Assembly (NCBI GenBank): GCA_021803325.1
Contig: JAJZLP010000122.1
Location: 1-63,457 of the forward strand
DNA: 63,457 nt
Direction of reading: 5' to 3'
Source: Actinomycetes bacterium
Lineage (GTDB): Bacteria; Actinomycetota; Acidimicrobiia; Acidimicrobiales; UBA8190
Positions 43,081-52,139 of this stretch are shown in pieces. Made by a program: the position numbers and the translations under genes. Below the pieces are notes generated by a model. The model saw only the letters and a list, made by a program, of their open reading frames with translations. It was not told where the DNA came from and did no database searches. Position 1 is the stretch's first letter; each line of letters opens with the position of its first letter.

Positions 43081-44637
43081 ATGACCGGGCAGATGCCCGG
43101 TGGGCGTGGGCTGGCGCTCGACGACGACGTCGATCTCGAACGAGACCGAGCGCTGGTGGAACGGGCTCAGTCCGGGGACCGCAGCGCCTTCGACGATCTC
43201 TACCAGCGCTATTACCGGCGCCTCTACCGGTTCTGCTTCCATCGTCTCCAGGACACCCACGAAGCAGAGGACGTCGCCCAGGAGGCATTCGCCCGAGCGT
43301 GGCGCGCACTTCCCAGCTTCGCCGGCGACCGCCGCTTCTACCCGTGGCTGTCGGTGATCGCCGCCCACCTCTGCACCGACATCGCGCGTCGGCGAACACG
43401 GTCCACCCCAGTTGCCGACTTCCACCAGAGCAACATGGCCAGTATCGAGGACTCCGGCGAGGACCGGGTGCTGGCGGCGGTCGACTCGGACCTCGTGGCG
43501 CAGGCCTTCCAGCGGCTGTCGGACCGACACCAGCGGATCCTGGAGATGCGCGAGGGGTCGGGCTGGTCCTACCAGCGCATCGCCGACCATGAAGGCGTAG
43601 GCATCACCGCCATCGAAACCCTCCTTTGGCGGGCGCGCCAGGCACTCAAACGGGAGTTCACCGCCCTCGCCGGCAACGACGGTCGCACAGCAGGCGTCCT
43701 TGGCGGTGCCATGGCGCTCGCAGCGCTGCGGCGCCTGCTGCGGTCCGCTGCGGCCGGTGGGCGACGGCTGGCCCACAGCGGGGTATGGACGACAGCCGCC
43801 GCCATCGGGACAGCCGCAGCCGTCTCCGCAGCCGTGGTGGCATCGACGGCCGCGGGGCCCACGACGGTGATGCCGGTGGCCCGGACCGGCGACGTCCTGC
43901 GCGCCGCCCCGGCCCCGGCCCCGTTCACCACACGACCCGTCACGCCCGCATTCCACGGCACGTCGCCGGCTGGCTCGCATGCCAGGACGACGACGGCGCA
44001 CCCCGCGTCCACGGGATCGTCCTCGCTGGGTGGCAGCAGCTCCGCCCCTGCTGGCGTCGGCCTGCCGGGACCGGCAGCTGGGGTGCTCGGCGGGGCCGGG
44101 AGCGCGATCGGCGCCACCGTGCAGGGGCTGTCGTCGACGATCGGCGTTCTCGGAGTCACCGTAGGGTCGCTGGCACAGGGTACCAGCGGGTTGGGCGCGA
44201 CGGTGCAGCAGTTCGGATCGACGATCGGCACCGCGCTCGGCGGCGTCACCGGCACCGTCGGGAACGCGGTGCAGTCCGTGGGCAGCAGCCTGCCTGGGGC
44301 ACTGTCCGCCGTGAGCCCGCTGACCACCACCATCGGCACCGCCGTCGGAACCCTGCCCTCCACCGTGACCAGCGGCGTGACCAACCTGCACGCTCCCGCG
44401 GGCACCGCCCTGCAGGGCACGAGCAGCTCGGGCTCGTCCGGGGCCGGCACGACCGGATCGGGCGGCACGGGGTCGGGTTCGGTCACCTCTTCGGGATCGT
44501 CCACCGTGCCGGGCTCTTCGACCCTGTCCGGTACGTCGTGCACGGTGGTGGGAACGGTCGACACCGCGGGATCCACCGTTTCGGGGCTGTTGGGCGGTTC
44601 GACCACCTTGGGGTCGTCCTCGGGTTGCCCGTCCTGA
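43081..44637 (+). CDS. ECF sigma factor fused to a membrane helix and exported tail
   Basis: 518 residues from ATG 43081; GTG 43069 also lies in frame after a G-rich stretch. Residues 20-95 are sigma region 2 (AFDDLYQRYYRRLYRFCFHR, then EDVAQEAFARAWRALP). Residues 140-195 are region 4 (RLSDRHQRILEMREGSGWSY, GVGITAIETLLWRARQALKR). A hydrophobic helix follows (about 240-265, TAAAIGTAAAVSAAVVAST). The remaining 250 residues are Ser/Gly/Thr-rich with Val/Gly repeats (GLSSTIGVLGVTVGSLAQG) and two Cys near the end. The sigma part would be held at the inner face with a sensor-like tail outside. It is divergent from the sortase operon and upstream of the MceG-type gene. Confidence 0.85.
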   Translation: MTGQMPGGRGLALDDDVDLERDRALVERAQSGDRSAFDDLYQRYYRRLYRFCFHRLQDTHEAEDVAQEAFARAWRALPSFAGDRRFYPWLSVIAAHLCTDIARRRTRSTPVADFHQSNMASIEDSGEDRVLAAVDSDLVAQAFQRLSDRHQRILEMREGSGWSYQRIADHEGVGITAIETLLWRARQALKREFTALAGNDGRTAGVLGGAMALAALRRLLRSAAAGGRRLAHSGVWTTAAAIGTAAAVSAAVVASTAAGPTTVMPVARTGDVLRAAPAPAPFTTRPVTPAFHGTSPAGSHARTTTAHPASTGSSSLGGSSSAPAGVGLPGPAAGVLGGAGSAIGATVQGLSSTIGVLGVTVGSLAQGTSGLGATVQQFGSTIGTALGGVTGTVGNAVQSVGSSLPGALSAVSPLTTTIGTAVGTLPSTVTSGVTNLHAPAGTALQGTSSSGSSGAGTTGSGGTGSGSVTSSGSSTVPGSSTLSGTSCTVVGTVDTAGSTVSGLLGGSTTLGSSSGCPS

Positions 44638-44812
44638 ACCCGTACCGCTCCGGCACGGCGCCCGCCATCCCAGGCTGACCGGCGGCGGAAGCCACACGGC
44701 TCCGGCTCCCGCGTCCCTGCCCGGGCCCACACTGATCCCCGCCCGGGTCACACCGGTCGACGCCCAGGTCGCTGAGCGCGCAAGTCTCGACCCGGACAGA
44801 CGTTCCCGGGAT

Positions 44813-45673
44813 GTGCGCGCCGTATCCAATGCGATCATCTCCATCCAGGGCGTCACCAAGCGGTTCGGCGGCCACACCGTCCTGCAGGACATCACCTTCG
44901 ACGTCCCCCGGGGCAAGACCACGGCAGTCCTCGGCCCGTCGGGCACCGGCAAGTCGGTGCTCCTGAAGGTCGTCATCGGGCTGCTTCGCCCCGAATCCGG
45001 CCAGGTCCTCGTCGACGGCGAACCGATCGTGGGCGTCCGAGAGCGCGACGTCTTCCGGATCCGAAGGAAGTTCGGTGTGCTCTTCCAGGACGGTGCCCTC
45101 TTCGGCTCCATGCCCCTGTACGACAACATCGCCTTCCCGCTGCGCGAGCACACCCGCAGGACCGAGCGCGAGATCCGAGCCATCGTCCTGCAGAAAGCCG
45201 AGCTCGTCGGCCTGGTGGCACACCTGCACAAACTTCCTGGCGAAGTCTCGGGGGGCATGCGCAAACGCGCCGGACTTGCCCGCGCGCTGATACTCGAACC
45301 CGAGATCATCCTGTTCGACGAGCCCGATTCGGGACTCGACCCGGTCCGGGTCGCCTACCTCGACGACCTGGTGAACACCGCCCAGCGCGAGACCGGCGCC
45401 ACCTTCTTCGTGATCACCCACAACATCGAATCAGTCATGCGTACCGCCCACTACATGGGCCTGCTGTTCCGGTCGCGGCTGGTCGCCTTCGGCTCCAAGG
45501 AGGAGATGACCACCAGCGACAACGCCATCATGCAGCAATTCCTTGCTGGGCGGGCAGATGGGCCGATCGGTATGGACGAGATGGCGGACACCGATACGCC
45601 CACCGTGGCGCGATCGGCGGGCGGTCCGGTCGAATTGCCAACCCCATCAGTGCCGCTCGCCGCCGGCGGCTGA
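44813..45673 (+). CDS. mceG: ABC ATPase of the Mce/Mla type (MceG-like)
   Basis: 286 residues. Walker A GPSGTGKSVLLK, signature VSGGMRKRAGLARAL, Walker B ILFDEPDSGLDP and the switch histidine in VITHNIESV. The GMRKRxGLARA form of the signature is typical of MlaF/MceG ATPases that drive YrbE permeases. It also has the long C-terminal extension (about 45 residues) seen in MceG. It is 6.4 kb from the mce operon and on the other strand, immediately after the sigma gene. The GTG at 44813 has no clear ribosome site. Confidence 0.92.
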   Translation: MRAVSNAIISIQGVTKRFGGHTVLQDITFDVPRGKTTAVLGPSGTGKSVLLKVVIGLLRPESGQVLVDGEPIVGVRERDVFRIRRKFGVLFQDGALFGSMPLYDNIAFPLREHTRRTEREIRAIVLQKAELVGLVAHLHKLPGEVSGGMRKRAGLARALILEPEIILFDEPDSGLDPVRVAYLDDLVNTAQRETGATFFVITHNIESVMRTAHYMGLLFRSRLVAFGSKEEMTTSDNAIMQQFLAGRADGPIGMDEMADTDTPTVARSAGGPVELPTPSVPLAAGG

Positions 45674-45808
45674 CGTCGCGAACCACGGTCAGTTCCCACT
45701 GCCGCAGGATCGGACCGGCTCTCACCGCCGACTCGGCTGATCCGGGCTGTTGTGACACCGACCAGTGCCGGTTGCCGGCGCATCGATCAGCAGATCGTTC
45801 ACCCGCCC

Positions 45809-45845
45809 GGCCTGCGGTCTCAGGCTCGGCGACAGACCGCAGGCC
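45809..45845. terminator. 12-bp hairpin between convergent genes
   Basis: GGCCTGCGGTCT pairs exactly with AGACCGCAGGCC across a 13-nt loop. It sits between the 3' ends of mceG and the DsbA-like gene, as expected for a two-way terminator. Confidence 0.7.
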
Positions 45846-45886
45846 ACTCCCAAGGATGGGCGGCAGGTTGCCCGGCAATGCGCTGG

Positions 45887-46492
45887 TCAGCGCGGGACCG
45901 TCGTGTGCTTCAGCTCGTTGAGATCCGGGACCCCGCCCACGAGGGCCAGCACACGATCGATCGTCACCCGAGCGATGTGGCCATCCCCTGCCGGTCGGCT
46001 CATCAGACGGACGAAGGCTGCCTGATCACCAACGACGAACGTCGGCACCCCGAAGACCTGGTGCTCGGCCACCATGGCCTCGTGCTCCTTGCGAAACAGC
46101 TCGACAGGCCACCCGTCGTGCACGGCAGCCAGCACGGCGTCGCCGTCCACGTCGCACGCGCGCAGAACGTCGCGGACAACCGCCGGGTCCCGGAGGTCAC
46201 GGCCCTGATCGTGGCGCGCGGAGAACATGGCCGCGTGGACGTCGACGAACCGGTCCCCCCGTTCCTCGCGCACCACCAAGCTGGCCGATACGGCAAGCAG
46301 ATCGGGCTTGCGCGCCGGGTCGTCCCACACCGGGACCTCGCCCTCCTCGACATGGGCCTGGGAGAGAGAGAACGGAGCGAACCGCACGTCCCACGGCGCA
46401 CCGGCCCGCAAACCGGCCACGACGTGCTCATGAGCGTTGCGGGCGAACGGGCACCGGTAGTCGTACGTGAGCGCAAACGAGCCGAGATCCAT
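45887..46492 (-). CDS. DsbA-family oxidoreductase (thioredoxin fold)
   Basis: 201 residues. N-terminal FALTYDYRCPFARNAHEHVV has a single cysteine in the CPFA position, so this is the one-cysteine type related to FrnE and 2-hydroxychromene-2-carboxylate isomerase. The cis-proline loop is VFGVPTFVVGD. The helical insert lies between. It has no signal peptide, so it is cytoplasmic. It could be an isomerase or mycothiol-linked reductase; the exact substrate is not visible. The start at 46492 has only a weak GAG-type ribosome site. Confidence 0.82.
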   Translation of the reverse strand: MDLGSFALTYDYRCPFARNAHEHVVAGLRAGAPWDVRFAPFSLSQAHVEEGEVPVWDDPARKPDLLAVSASLVVREERGDRFVDVHAAMFSARHDQGRDLRDPAVVRDVLRACDVDGDAVLAAVHDGWPVELFRKEHEAMVAEHQVFGVPTFVVGDQAAFVRLMSRPAGDGHIARVTIDRVLALVGGVPDLNELKHTTVPR

Positions 46493-46630
46493 GCTCAGCT
46501 CAACACGCGCCAAGCGACCAGCATTCCGGCCAGGCCCGAAGCCCCTGGCACGCCGGCCGAGCCCCCTGATGAACACACCGCCGGCCCCGACGCACCTCCG
46601 GCACTGTCGCTCCGGACCGAGTGGGAACGC

Positions 46631-47542
46631 TCACCGGGCGCTGGCCAAGGCCGCCATGAGCGTGTGCGTCCGTTCCCGTTCCGCTGGTGTGCCGAACGCG
46701 ACCGCGCCGAACGCCGTGGCGCCCGCTTCGGCCAGCTCGGCGATCGCCGCGGCAACAGTGTCCTCGTCGCCCACCAAGGACACCTCGGCCGGGCCGGCCG
46801 CCTGCTCCCGGTCGAGCATCGCCCGGTACGACGGCAGCGTCCCGTACACGGCAAACGTCGAAGCGGCCCGCTCGCGCGCCGCCGCGACGTCCGACGTGAC
46901 ACACACCGGCAAATGCACCACGATCTCAGGTGAGCCCCGACCCGCGTTCACCGCAGCAGCCGTGATCGTCGGCACGATGTGGTCGGCCAGCGTGGAGCGC
47001 CCGACCATCCAGGTGACCGTTCCAGCGGCCTGGCGGCCGGCGATCCCCAGCATCCGCGTCCCGAGTGCGGCGACCAGCACCCTCGGTGCCGGGACGCCCT
47101 GGATCTCGAGCGGCCCGAACGTCGTTGCCCGCACCAGCTCACCCTGGAAGCCGACCTGCTCGCCAGCCAAGAGCGGCATCAGCACCTGCAGGTACTCCTC
47201 CATGTACTGGGCGGGTCGGTCCCACGCGGTCCCGAACACGTTCTCCACGACGACCTGGTGCGACAGGCCGATGCCCAGGGTCAGGCGCCCTCCGATGGCT
47301 GCCTGCACCGTCAGGGCCTGCGCAGCGGTGGCCACAGGGTGTCTGGCTTGCACCGGCACCACCGCCGTCCCGAAGCCGACACCGGGAACGACACGCCCGA
47401 TGACCGCCAGCAGTGTCAGGGCATCCCAGCCGAAGATCTGGTTGACCCACAGTGTCCGCACCCCGGTAGCGGCGAGCTCCGCCGCTCGATCTGCCACGTC
47501 GTCGAGCGACCCCGACGTGTCGAGCCCCAGGCCGATCTGCAT
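46631..47542 (-). CDS. LLM-class F420-dependent oxidoreductase
   Basis: 303-residue TIM-barrel protein of the luciferase-like group. Marks: MQIGLGLDTSGSLDDVAD, WVNQIFGWDALTLL, TAVVPVQARHPVATAAQALT, and GGRLTLGIGLSH. Close relatives use the deazaflavin F420 and act on varied substrates. GGGAGG lies 5 nt before the ATG. The substrate is unknown. Confidence 0.88.
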   Translation of the reverse strand: MQIGLGLDTSGSLDDVADRAAELAATGVRTLWVNQIFGWDALTLLAVIGRVVPGVGFGTAVVPVQARHPVATAAQALTVQAAIGGRLTLGIGLSHQVVVENVFGTAWDRPAQYMEEYLQVLMPLLAGEQVGFQGELVRATTFGPLEIQGVPAPRVLVAALGTRMLGIAGRQAAGTVTWMVGRSTLADHIVPTITAAAVNAGRGSPEIVVHLPVCVTSDVAAARERAASTFAVYGTLPSYRAMLDREQAAGPAEVSLVGDEDTVAAAIAELAEAGATAFGAVAFGTPAERERTHTLMAALASAR

Positions 47543-47731
47543 GGAACCTCCCCTGCCTTGTGCCGGGTGGACCCGGCTGTCGTCGTACGCTCGGTGGGCC
47601 CGATGATCCCCATGCGCCGGGCGAGCCCGACAGTCCACATCGCTCCACCAGAACCGCCGCCATGTACCGGGGCCCACACCGGTGCCCGGTTCCCCGGACA
47701 GCCGGCGACATCAGCACGGTAGCCTGCCCAC

Positions 47732-48346
47732 GTGGGCTGCAGAGGGATCGATTACGACGCTCGGTTCGAACGTCTGGAGAGCGAGGGCCGCTACCTGCAC
47801 GGCGAAGCCGATCTCGTCGACCGGCTGCTCGGCGGCCCACCGGCCACCGTGCTCGACGCAGGCTGCGGCACGGGGCGAATCGCCGTGGAGCTGGCGCGGC
47901 GCGGGTACCGGACGCACGGCGTGGACGTCGACCCGGAGATGCTTGCCGCGGCCCGGGCAAAAGCGCCCGAGGCGTCGTGGGAGCTCGCCGACCTGTCGGA
48001 TCTCCACCGTGACGACCTCGGCGCCGACCTGGCGCTCGCTGCCGGCAATGTGGTCCTCTTCCTCCGGCCAGGCGTTCTTCCCGCCGTGCTGGCCAACATC
48101 CGCCGGGCACTGCGGCCCGGGGGGCTCTTGGTGGCCGGGTTCCGCCTCGGACCGACGCTCCCGCTCGGTGCCACCTTGGGCGACGGACCAGGAGCGCACC
48201 TCGTCGACCTGGCTGCCTACGACGGCGCCTGCAGCACTGCCGGGTTCGAATTGGTGGACCGGTGGGGGACCTGGGAAGGCGAGGAGCTCCGAGGCGGCGA
48301 CTACGCCGTTTCCGTCCACCGTCGCACGCTGGTGCGTTCCGCCTGA
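47732..48346 (+). CDS. Class I SAM-dependent methyltransferase
   Basis: 204 residues. Motif I is VLDAGCGTGRIAVELARRGY, followed by GVDVDPEMLAAARAK (motif II) and the late motif ALRPGGLLVAGF. The GTG at 47732 is exactly 6 nt after TAGCCT (47720-47725). No substrate domain is attached, so its target is unknown. Confidence 0.9.
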   Translation: MGCRGIDYDARFERLESEGRYLHGEADLVDRLLGGPPATVLDAGCGTGRIAVELARRGYRTHGVDVDPEMLAAARAKAPEASWELADLSDLHRDDLGADLALAAGNVVLFLRPGVLPAVLANIRRALRPGGLLVAGFRLGPTLPLGATLGDGPGAHLVDLAAYDGACSTAGFELVDRWGTWEGEELRGGDYAVSVHRRTLVRSA

Positions 48347-48428
48347 CGCAGAAAGGAGAACGCAGCAGCTCTGCCCCACCTGCAGCGATCCCACATTCCG
48401 ACGCCCATCTTCCACGACGGGAAAGCCC

Positions 48429-48543
48429 AAGCAGCCCCACGACCAGCAGCCCCACGACAAGCAGCCCCACGACCAGCAGCCCCACGACCAGCAGCCCCAC
48501 GACCAGCAGCCCCACGACCAGCAGCCCCACGACCAGCAGCTGG
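48429..48543. repeat. 15-bp tandem repeat, about eight copies
   Basis: GCAGCCCCACGACCA repeated between the methyltransferase and purE. The array keeps an open frame into purE, but there is no start for it and purE has its own ribosome site. Confidence 0.93.
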
Positions 48544-48615
48544 CAGCATGATCTGTCGGCACGACACCCAACCGACCGAAGCCCGACCGGGCTCGACCGA
48601 CGAGGAGCAGAGACG

Positions 48616-49113
48616 ATGACCGTCGCCGTGGTGATGGGAAGCGCTTCCGACCTGGAATTGATGCGCCCGGCCGTGGAGGCCTTGACCGAGCTGGGCATCC
48701 CGTCAGAGGTCCGGATACTGTCCGCCCACCGCACGCCCGATGAAGCCCTGGCCTTCGCCCGCGATGCTGCCAGCCGCGGCATCACGACGATCATCGCCGG
48801 GGCCGGCGGCGCCGCACACCTCGCCGGTGTGCTCGCAGCCGTCACGCCGTTGCCGGTCATCGCCGTTCCGATCGCGGTGGGCAGCCTCGGCGGGCTCGAC
48901 GCGCTCCTGGCCATGGTCCAGATGCCAGCCGGCGTGCCCGTGGCGACCGTTGCCGTCAACGGCGCTCGCAACGCTGGCCTGCTCGCCGCGCGTATCCTCG
49001 GACTGTCGGACCCCGAGGTGTCTGACCGCCTGCAGGCGTTGCGCACCGCCATGGCCACCAAGGTCCGCGACGCCGACGCCAAGGTTCGGGCCGAGCTCGG
49101 TACAGGTGGCTGA
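48616..49113 (+). CDS. purE: N5-carboxyaminoimidazole ribonucleotide mutase
   Basis: 165 residues, normal for class I PurE. It moves the carboxyl group of N5-CAIR to C4 in purine synthesis. MGSASDLELM and SAHRTPDEAL hold the active-site serine and histidine; AGAGGAAHLAGV is the next conserved loop. GAGGAG precedes the ATG. purK is not in the window. Confidence 0.95.
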   Translation: MTVAVVMGSASDLELMRPAVEALTELGIPSEVRILSAHRTPDEALAFARDAASRGITTIIAGAGGAAHLAGVLAAVTPLPVIAVPIAVGSLGGLDALLAMVQMPAGVPVATVAVNGARNAGLLAARILGLSDPEVSDRLQALRTAMATKVRDADAKVRAELGTGG

Positions 49114-49134
49114 GCGGCGAACTGGAGAGCAGCG

Positions 49135-50031
49135 ATGAGGGTCGTCGTCACGGGATCCAGCGGGCTCATCGGTCGTGCCGTGGTGGCAGCACTGCGCGCG
49201 CGCGGCGACGATGTCACGCTGCTTGTGCGGCACGAGCCCCAGGGCCCGAGCGAATCGCAATGGGAGCCTGCCGCCGGTTCCATCGATCCCGCCGCGATCA
49301 CCGGCGCCAGCGCCGTCGTCCACCTGGCCGGGGCCGGGATCGCAGACCACCGGTGGAGCACACAGCGCAAAGCGGAGATCCTCGGCAGCCGTGTCCGCAG
49401 CACCAACCTGGTGGCACGAGCACTGGCAGCATCTGCCCCAGGTTCGGTCCTGGTCAGCGGCTCTGCCATCGGGATCTACGGCAACCGCGGGGACGAGGTC
49501 CTCGACGAGCGGAGCGAGACCGGGCACGGTTTTCTGGCCGATGTGTGCCGGGCGTGGGAGGCGGCGGCAGAACCAGCCGCTTCGGCTGGGGCGCGGGTGG
49601 TCCTGCTGCGGACCGGCGTGGTCCTCTCCCCCGGCGGAGGAGCCCTAGGTCGCCAACTTCCCCTGTTCCGCCTCGGGCTGGGCGGAAGGCTGGGAGACGG
49701 ACGCCAGTGGCTCAGCTGGATCTCCCTGGCAGATGAAGTCGGGGCCATCCTGCACGCTATCGACGAGCCGGCGCTTTCGGGCCCGGTCGATGCCACCGCC
49801 CCCAACCCGGTGACCAATGGGACCTTCACCAGCGCTCTTGCCGCTGCCGTCCACCGCCCGGCGCTGCTCGCGGTACCCCGGGCAGCTCTGCGGCTGGCGC
49901 TCGGGCCCGAGCTTGCCGACGAAGCGCTGCTGGCCAGCCAACGAGTGCTGCCGGCACGTCTCGTCGCCACCGGCTACCGGTTCGTCGCCCCTGACATCAC
50001 CACAGCGCTCACCACGCTCCTCGCAGCCTGA
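49135..50031 (+). CDS. TIGR01777-family NAD-dependent epimerase-like protein
   Basis: 298 residues, extended SDR fold. Nucleotide loop VTGSSGLIGRAVV at the N-terminus; VVHLAGAGIADHRW and the family stretch RKAEILGSRVRSTNLVA; active-site-like SAIGIYGNRGDE. The C-terminal half has the usual GSGRQWLSWISLADEVGAIL-like region. Members (YfcH/SDR39U1) have no firm reaction. GGAGAG lies upstream of the ATG, 21 bp after purE. Confidence 0.9.
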   Translation: MRVVVTGSSGLIGRAVVAALRARGDDVTLLVRHEPQGPSESQWEPAAGSIDPAAITGASAVVHLAGAGIADHRWSTQRKAEILGSRVRSTNLVARALAASAPGSVLVSGSAIGIYGNRGDEVLDERSETGHGFLADVCRAWEAAAEPAASAGARVVLLRTGVVLSPGGGALGRQLPLFRLGLGGRLGDGRQWLSWISLADEVGAILHAIDEPALSGPVDATAPNPVTNGTFTSALAAAVHRPALLAVPRAALRLALGPELADEALLASQRVLPARLVATGYRFVAPDITTALTTLLAA

Positions 50032-50378
50032 CCCCACCGGCCCACCTGCAGCCTCGGACATCCCGTGTCATGGGATTGCTGGCGTCCCGGCCGCAAGCCC
50101 TTCGGTCCCAGGGCTCCGGTCGAAAGCCCCGCTGTCGCCAGCCTCCGGGTCGCAGGTCCCCGGTCGCAGGCCCTCGGTCGCAGGCCCGCCGGTCGCCAGA
50201 CGATGCGCACGAGCTCGGCAACGACCGCCTCGGCCGACGACAGTCTTCGTGCTTGACCACCCGTGCGGCGGGCCCTTCCCTCGGCCATTCCGCCCGAAAC
50301 GCTGCGCCCGGTCCAGACACCCGCAGGCCTGACCGATCCTGGAAGGGCCCCGCAGTCGCTCTGATCAATGCTCCCGGT
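50032..50378. other. 347-bp gap with degenerate CGGTCGCAGGCC repeats
   Basis: Around 50080-50200 the motif GGTCGCAGGCCC recurs five or more times with variable spacing. No gene is supported. It separates two convergent genes. Confidence 0.6.
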
Positions 50379-51335
50379 TCAGACCACGCTGGGGGCGAGC
50401 GCCCGGACCGCCTGCTCCAGGTCATCGGCTCCGGGAAGCAGAGCGAGGACCGGCACCGTCACACCGTTGTCCACGTACCGCTGCACGTGAGCCCGGCACT
50501 CGTCGGACGTCCCATGCACGATCAGCTCATCGACCAGGCCATCGGGGATGGCAGCCAGGGCGGCCTTGCGGTCTCCTGCCCGCCACGCCGACCACATGGG
50601 CTGGAGCACGTCCGACCTCCCCAGCCACTCGTGGAACCGTGCGTACACCTCGACGTTCAAGTATGCGGCGATGGCCATCCGGCCGACATGCCGGGCCCGC
50701 TCGGCATCTGTCGTCGGACATACGAAGATCCGGGCCACGATGTCCTTGCCGTCGCCCACTTCCGGAACCACCTGCCGGACATCGTCTGCCGACAGCCAGT
50801 TGAGAATGGCACCGTCCGCCTCGCGTCCCGCCAGGCGCAGCATGCCGGGCCGCAATGCGGCCACCAGGATCGCTGGCGGTTGTTCGACCGGCCTCGCCAG
50901 CCGGAATCCATGCACCTCGAAGGTCTCGTAGCGCTCATCGACCTTGTCGCCGGCCAACGCCGACCGCAGGAACCGCACGGTGTCACGCACCCGCTGGTAG
51001 GGACGGTCGAACGGTGTCGCATTCCACCGATGCACGATGACGTCGGAAGACGAGCCCACTCCCAGCGTGAACCTTCCCGGCGCGAGCTCCGCCAGCGTCG
51101 CCGCCTGCATGGCCAGCAGGCCCGGACCACGGGTATAGACGGGAACCACCGCCGTCCCCAAGCGCAGCCCCGGCGCCCAGGCGGCCGCCAGAGCCAGCGG
51201 CGTGAACCCGTCGGCACCGTTGCTCTCCCCGGTCCACACGTCGGTGTACCCAAGATTGGCCAGCAGCTCGTACCAGTGGTGGTGCTCTCCCAATGGCACG
51301 TCGTCGAAGGGAACGGTGATGCCCATGCGCGTCAT
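50379..51335 (-). CDS. LLM-class F420-dependent oxidoreductase
   Basis: 318 residues, TIM-barrel luciferase-like family. MGITVPFDDVPLGEHHHWYE, YTDVWTGESNGADGFTPLA, TAVVPVYTRGPGLLAMQAAT and GRFTLGVGSSSDVIV are typical. The C-terminal part (HVGRMAIAAYLNVEVYARFH) matches the F420 branch. ATG 51335 lies 7 nt after a weak TAACAC box; ATG 51326 is the alternative. It is a distant paralog of the 46631 gene. Confidence 0.88.
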   Translation of the reverse strand: MTRMGITVPFDDVPLGEHHHWYELLANLGYTDVWTGESNGADGFTPLALAAAWAPGLRLGTAVVPVYTRGPGLLAMQAATLAELAPGRFTLGVGSSSDVIVHRWNATPFDRPYQRVRDTVRFLRSALAGDKVDERYETFEVHGFRLARPVEQPPAILVAALRPGMLRLAGREADGAILNWLSADDVRQVVPEVGDGKDIVARIFVCPTTDAERARHVGRMAIAAYLNVEVYARFHEWLGRSDVLQPMWSAWRAGDRKAALAAIPDGLVDELIVHGTSDECRAHVQRYVDNGVTVPVLALLPGADDLEQAVRALAPSVV

Positions 51336-52139
51336 CAGCTCAGTGTTACACCCTGGCGCGAACCTGAGAGCGTGATGCGACAACCGCAGCTCCCGCTGGG
51401 GCAACCTGCCACCGATTCGCCGACGGGCGCATGCCCCCGGGCACCGCACCGGTCCACGGCCGAGCGGATCTCCCCCGACAACGTCCCGCCCCGATCGGGG
51501 CTCACCGGTAGCAGCAACGCGCAGGCGCGCCATCGTGCCACCCTCGCCGGACGCCGGAGCCTGCCGCCACCCGGCCGCAGCGCCGACTCGGGCTGGCGCC
51601 TGGACGAGGCGACCCGCCAAGCCGGTCGAGCCGGCGTCGCCGCTGCCCGTGCAGCGTTAGCCGGCCCCATTCCGGACAGCTCCGCCCCTGACGGTGTCGC
51701 CCCGGCCCGCACCGCCGCCGACTGTCCTGCTGCTGGCAGCGCGACGCTACGTCGTCCCGACTCTGCCCGGGGCCAGCAGCTCGACGTGGGCGCGGCCTCA
51801 ACCCCAGTGTCCTCCTCGAGCCTGGCAGGCCAAACCGCAAGACGACCGTCAGCCGCGTAGCACCGGGCCACCACCCCAGACTCCCACCACCCCAGACTCC
51901 CACCACCCCAGACTCCCACCACCCCAGACCCCCACCACCCCAGGCGAACACCCCGGGACCCCAGACCTCAGACCAGCTGCTCAACCGGGCGGCATGCGCA
52001 GGCGGCTTCCGGACCGCGGCCCCGGCTGGCGCTGCTGCCAGCCCAGCCGAGCGCAGCCAGCTGAGTGCAGGGACGCCATGGCCTGTCCCGGACCGAAGGC
52101 TGTGCCGCACATGCCGCTGCGGGCGCTACCGTCGTGGTC
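51336..52139. other. 804-bp gap, 16-bp repeat array, no gene recognised
   Basis: The longest gene-free stretch in the window. It contains a 16-bp repeat (CCCCAGACTCCCACCA) at 51874, 51890, 51906 and 51922. Several long frames cross it on both strands but their products are Arg/Ala/Pro/Ser-rich and look like side effects of GC content. Confidence 0.6.

Noticed and set aside
48262-48615. Longer purE or a separate repeat protein
   Set aside because: The 15-bp repeat keeps a frame open into purE, but there is no start with support and purE begins with a good ribosome site at 48616.
50070-51860. 596-codon plus-strand frame
   Set aside because: It is mainly antisense to the LLM oxidoreductase, which has clear motifs.
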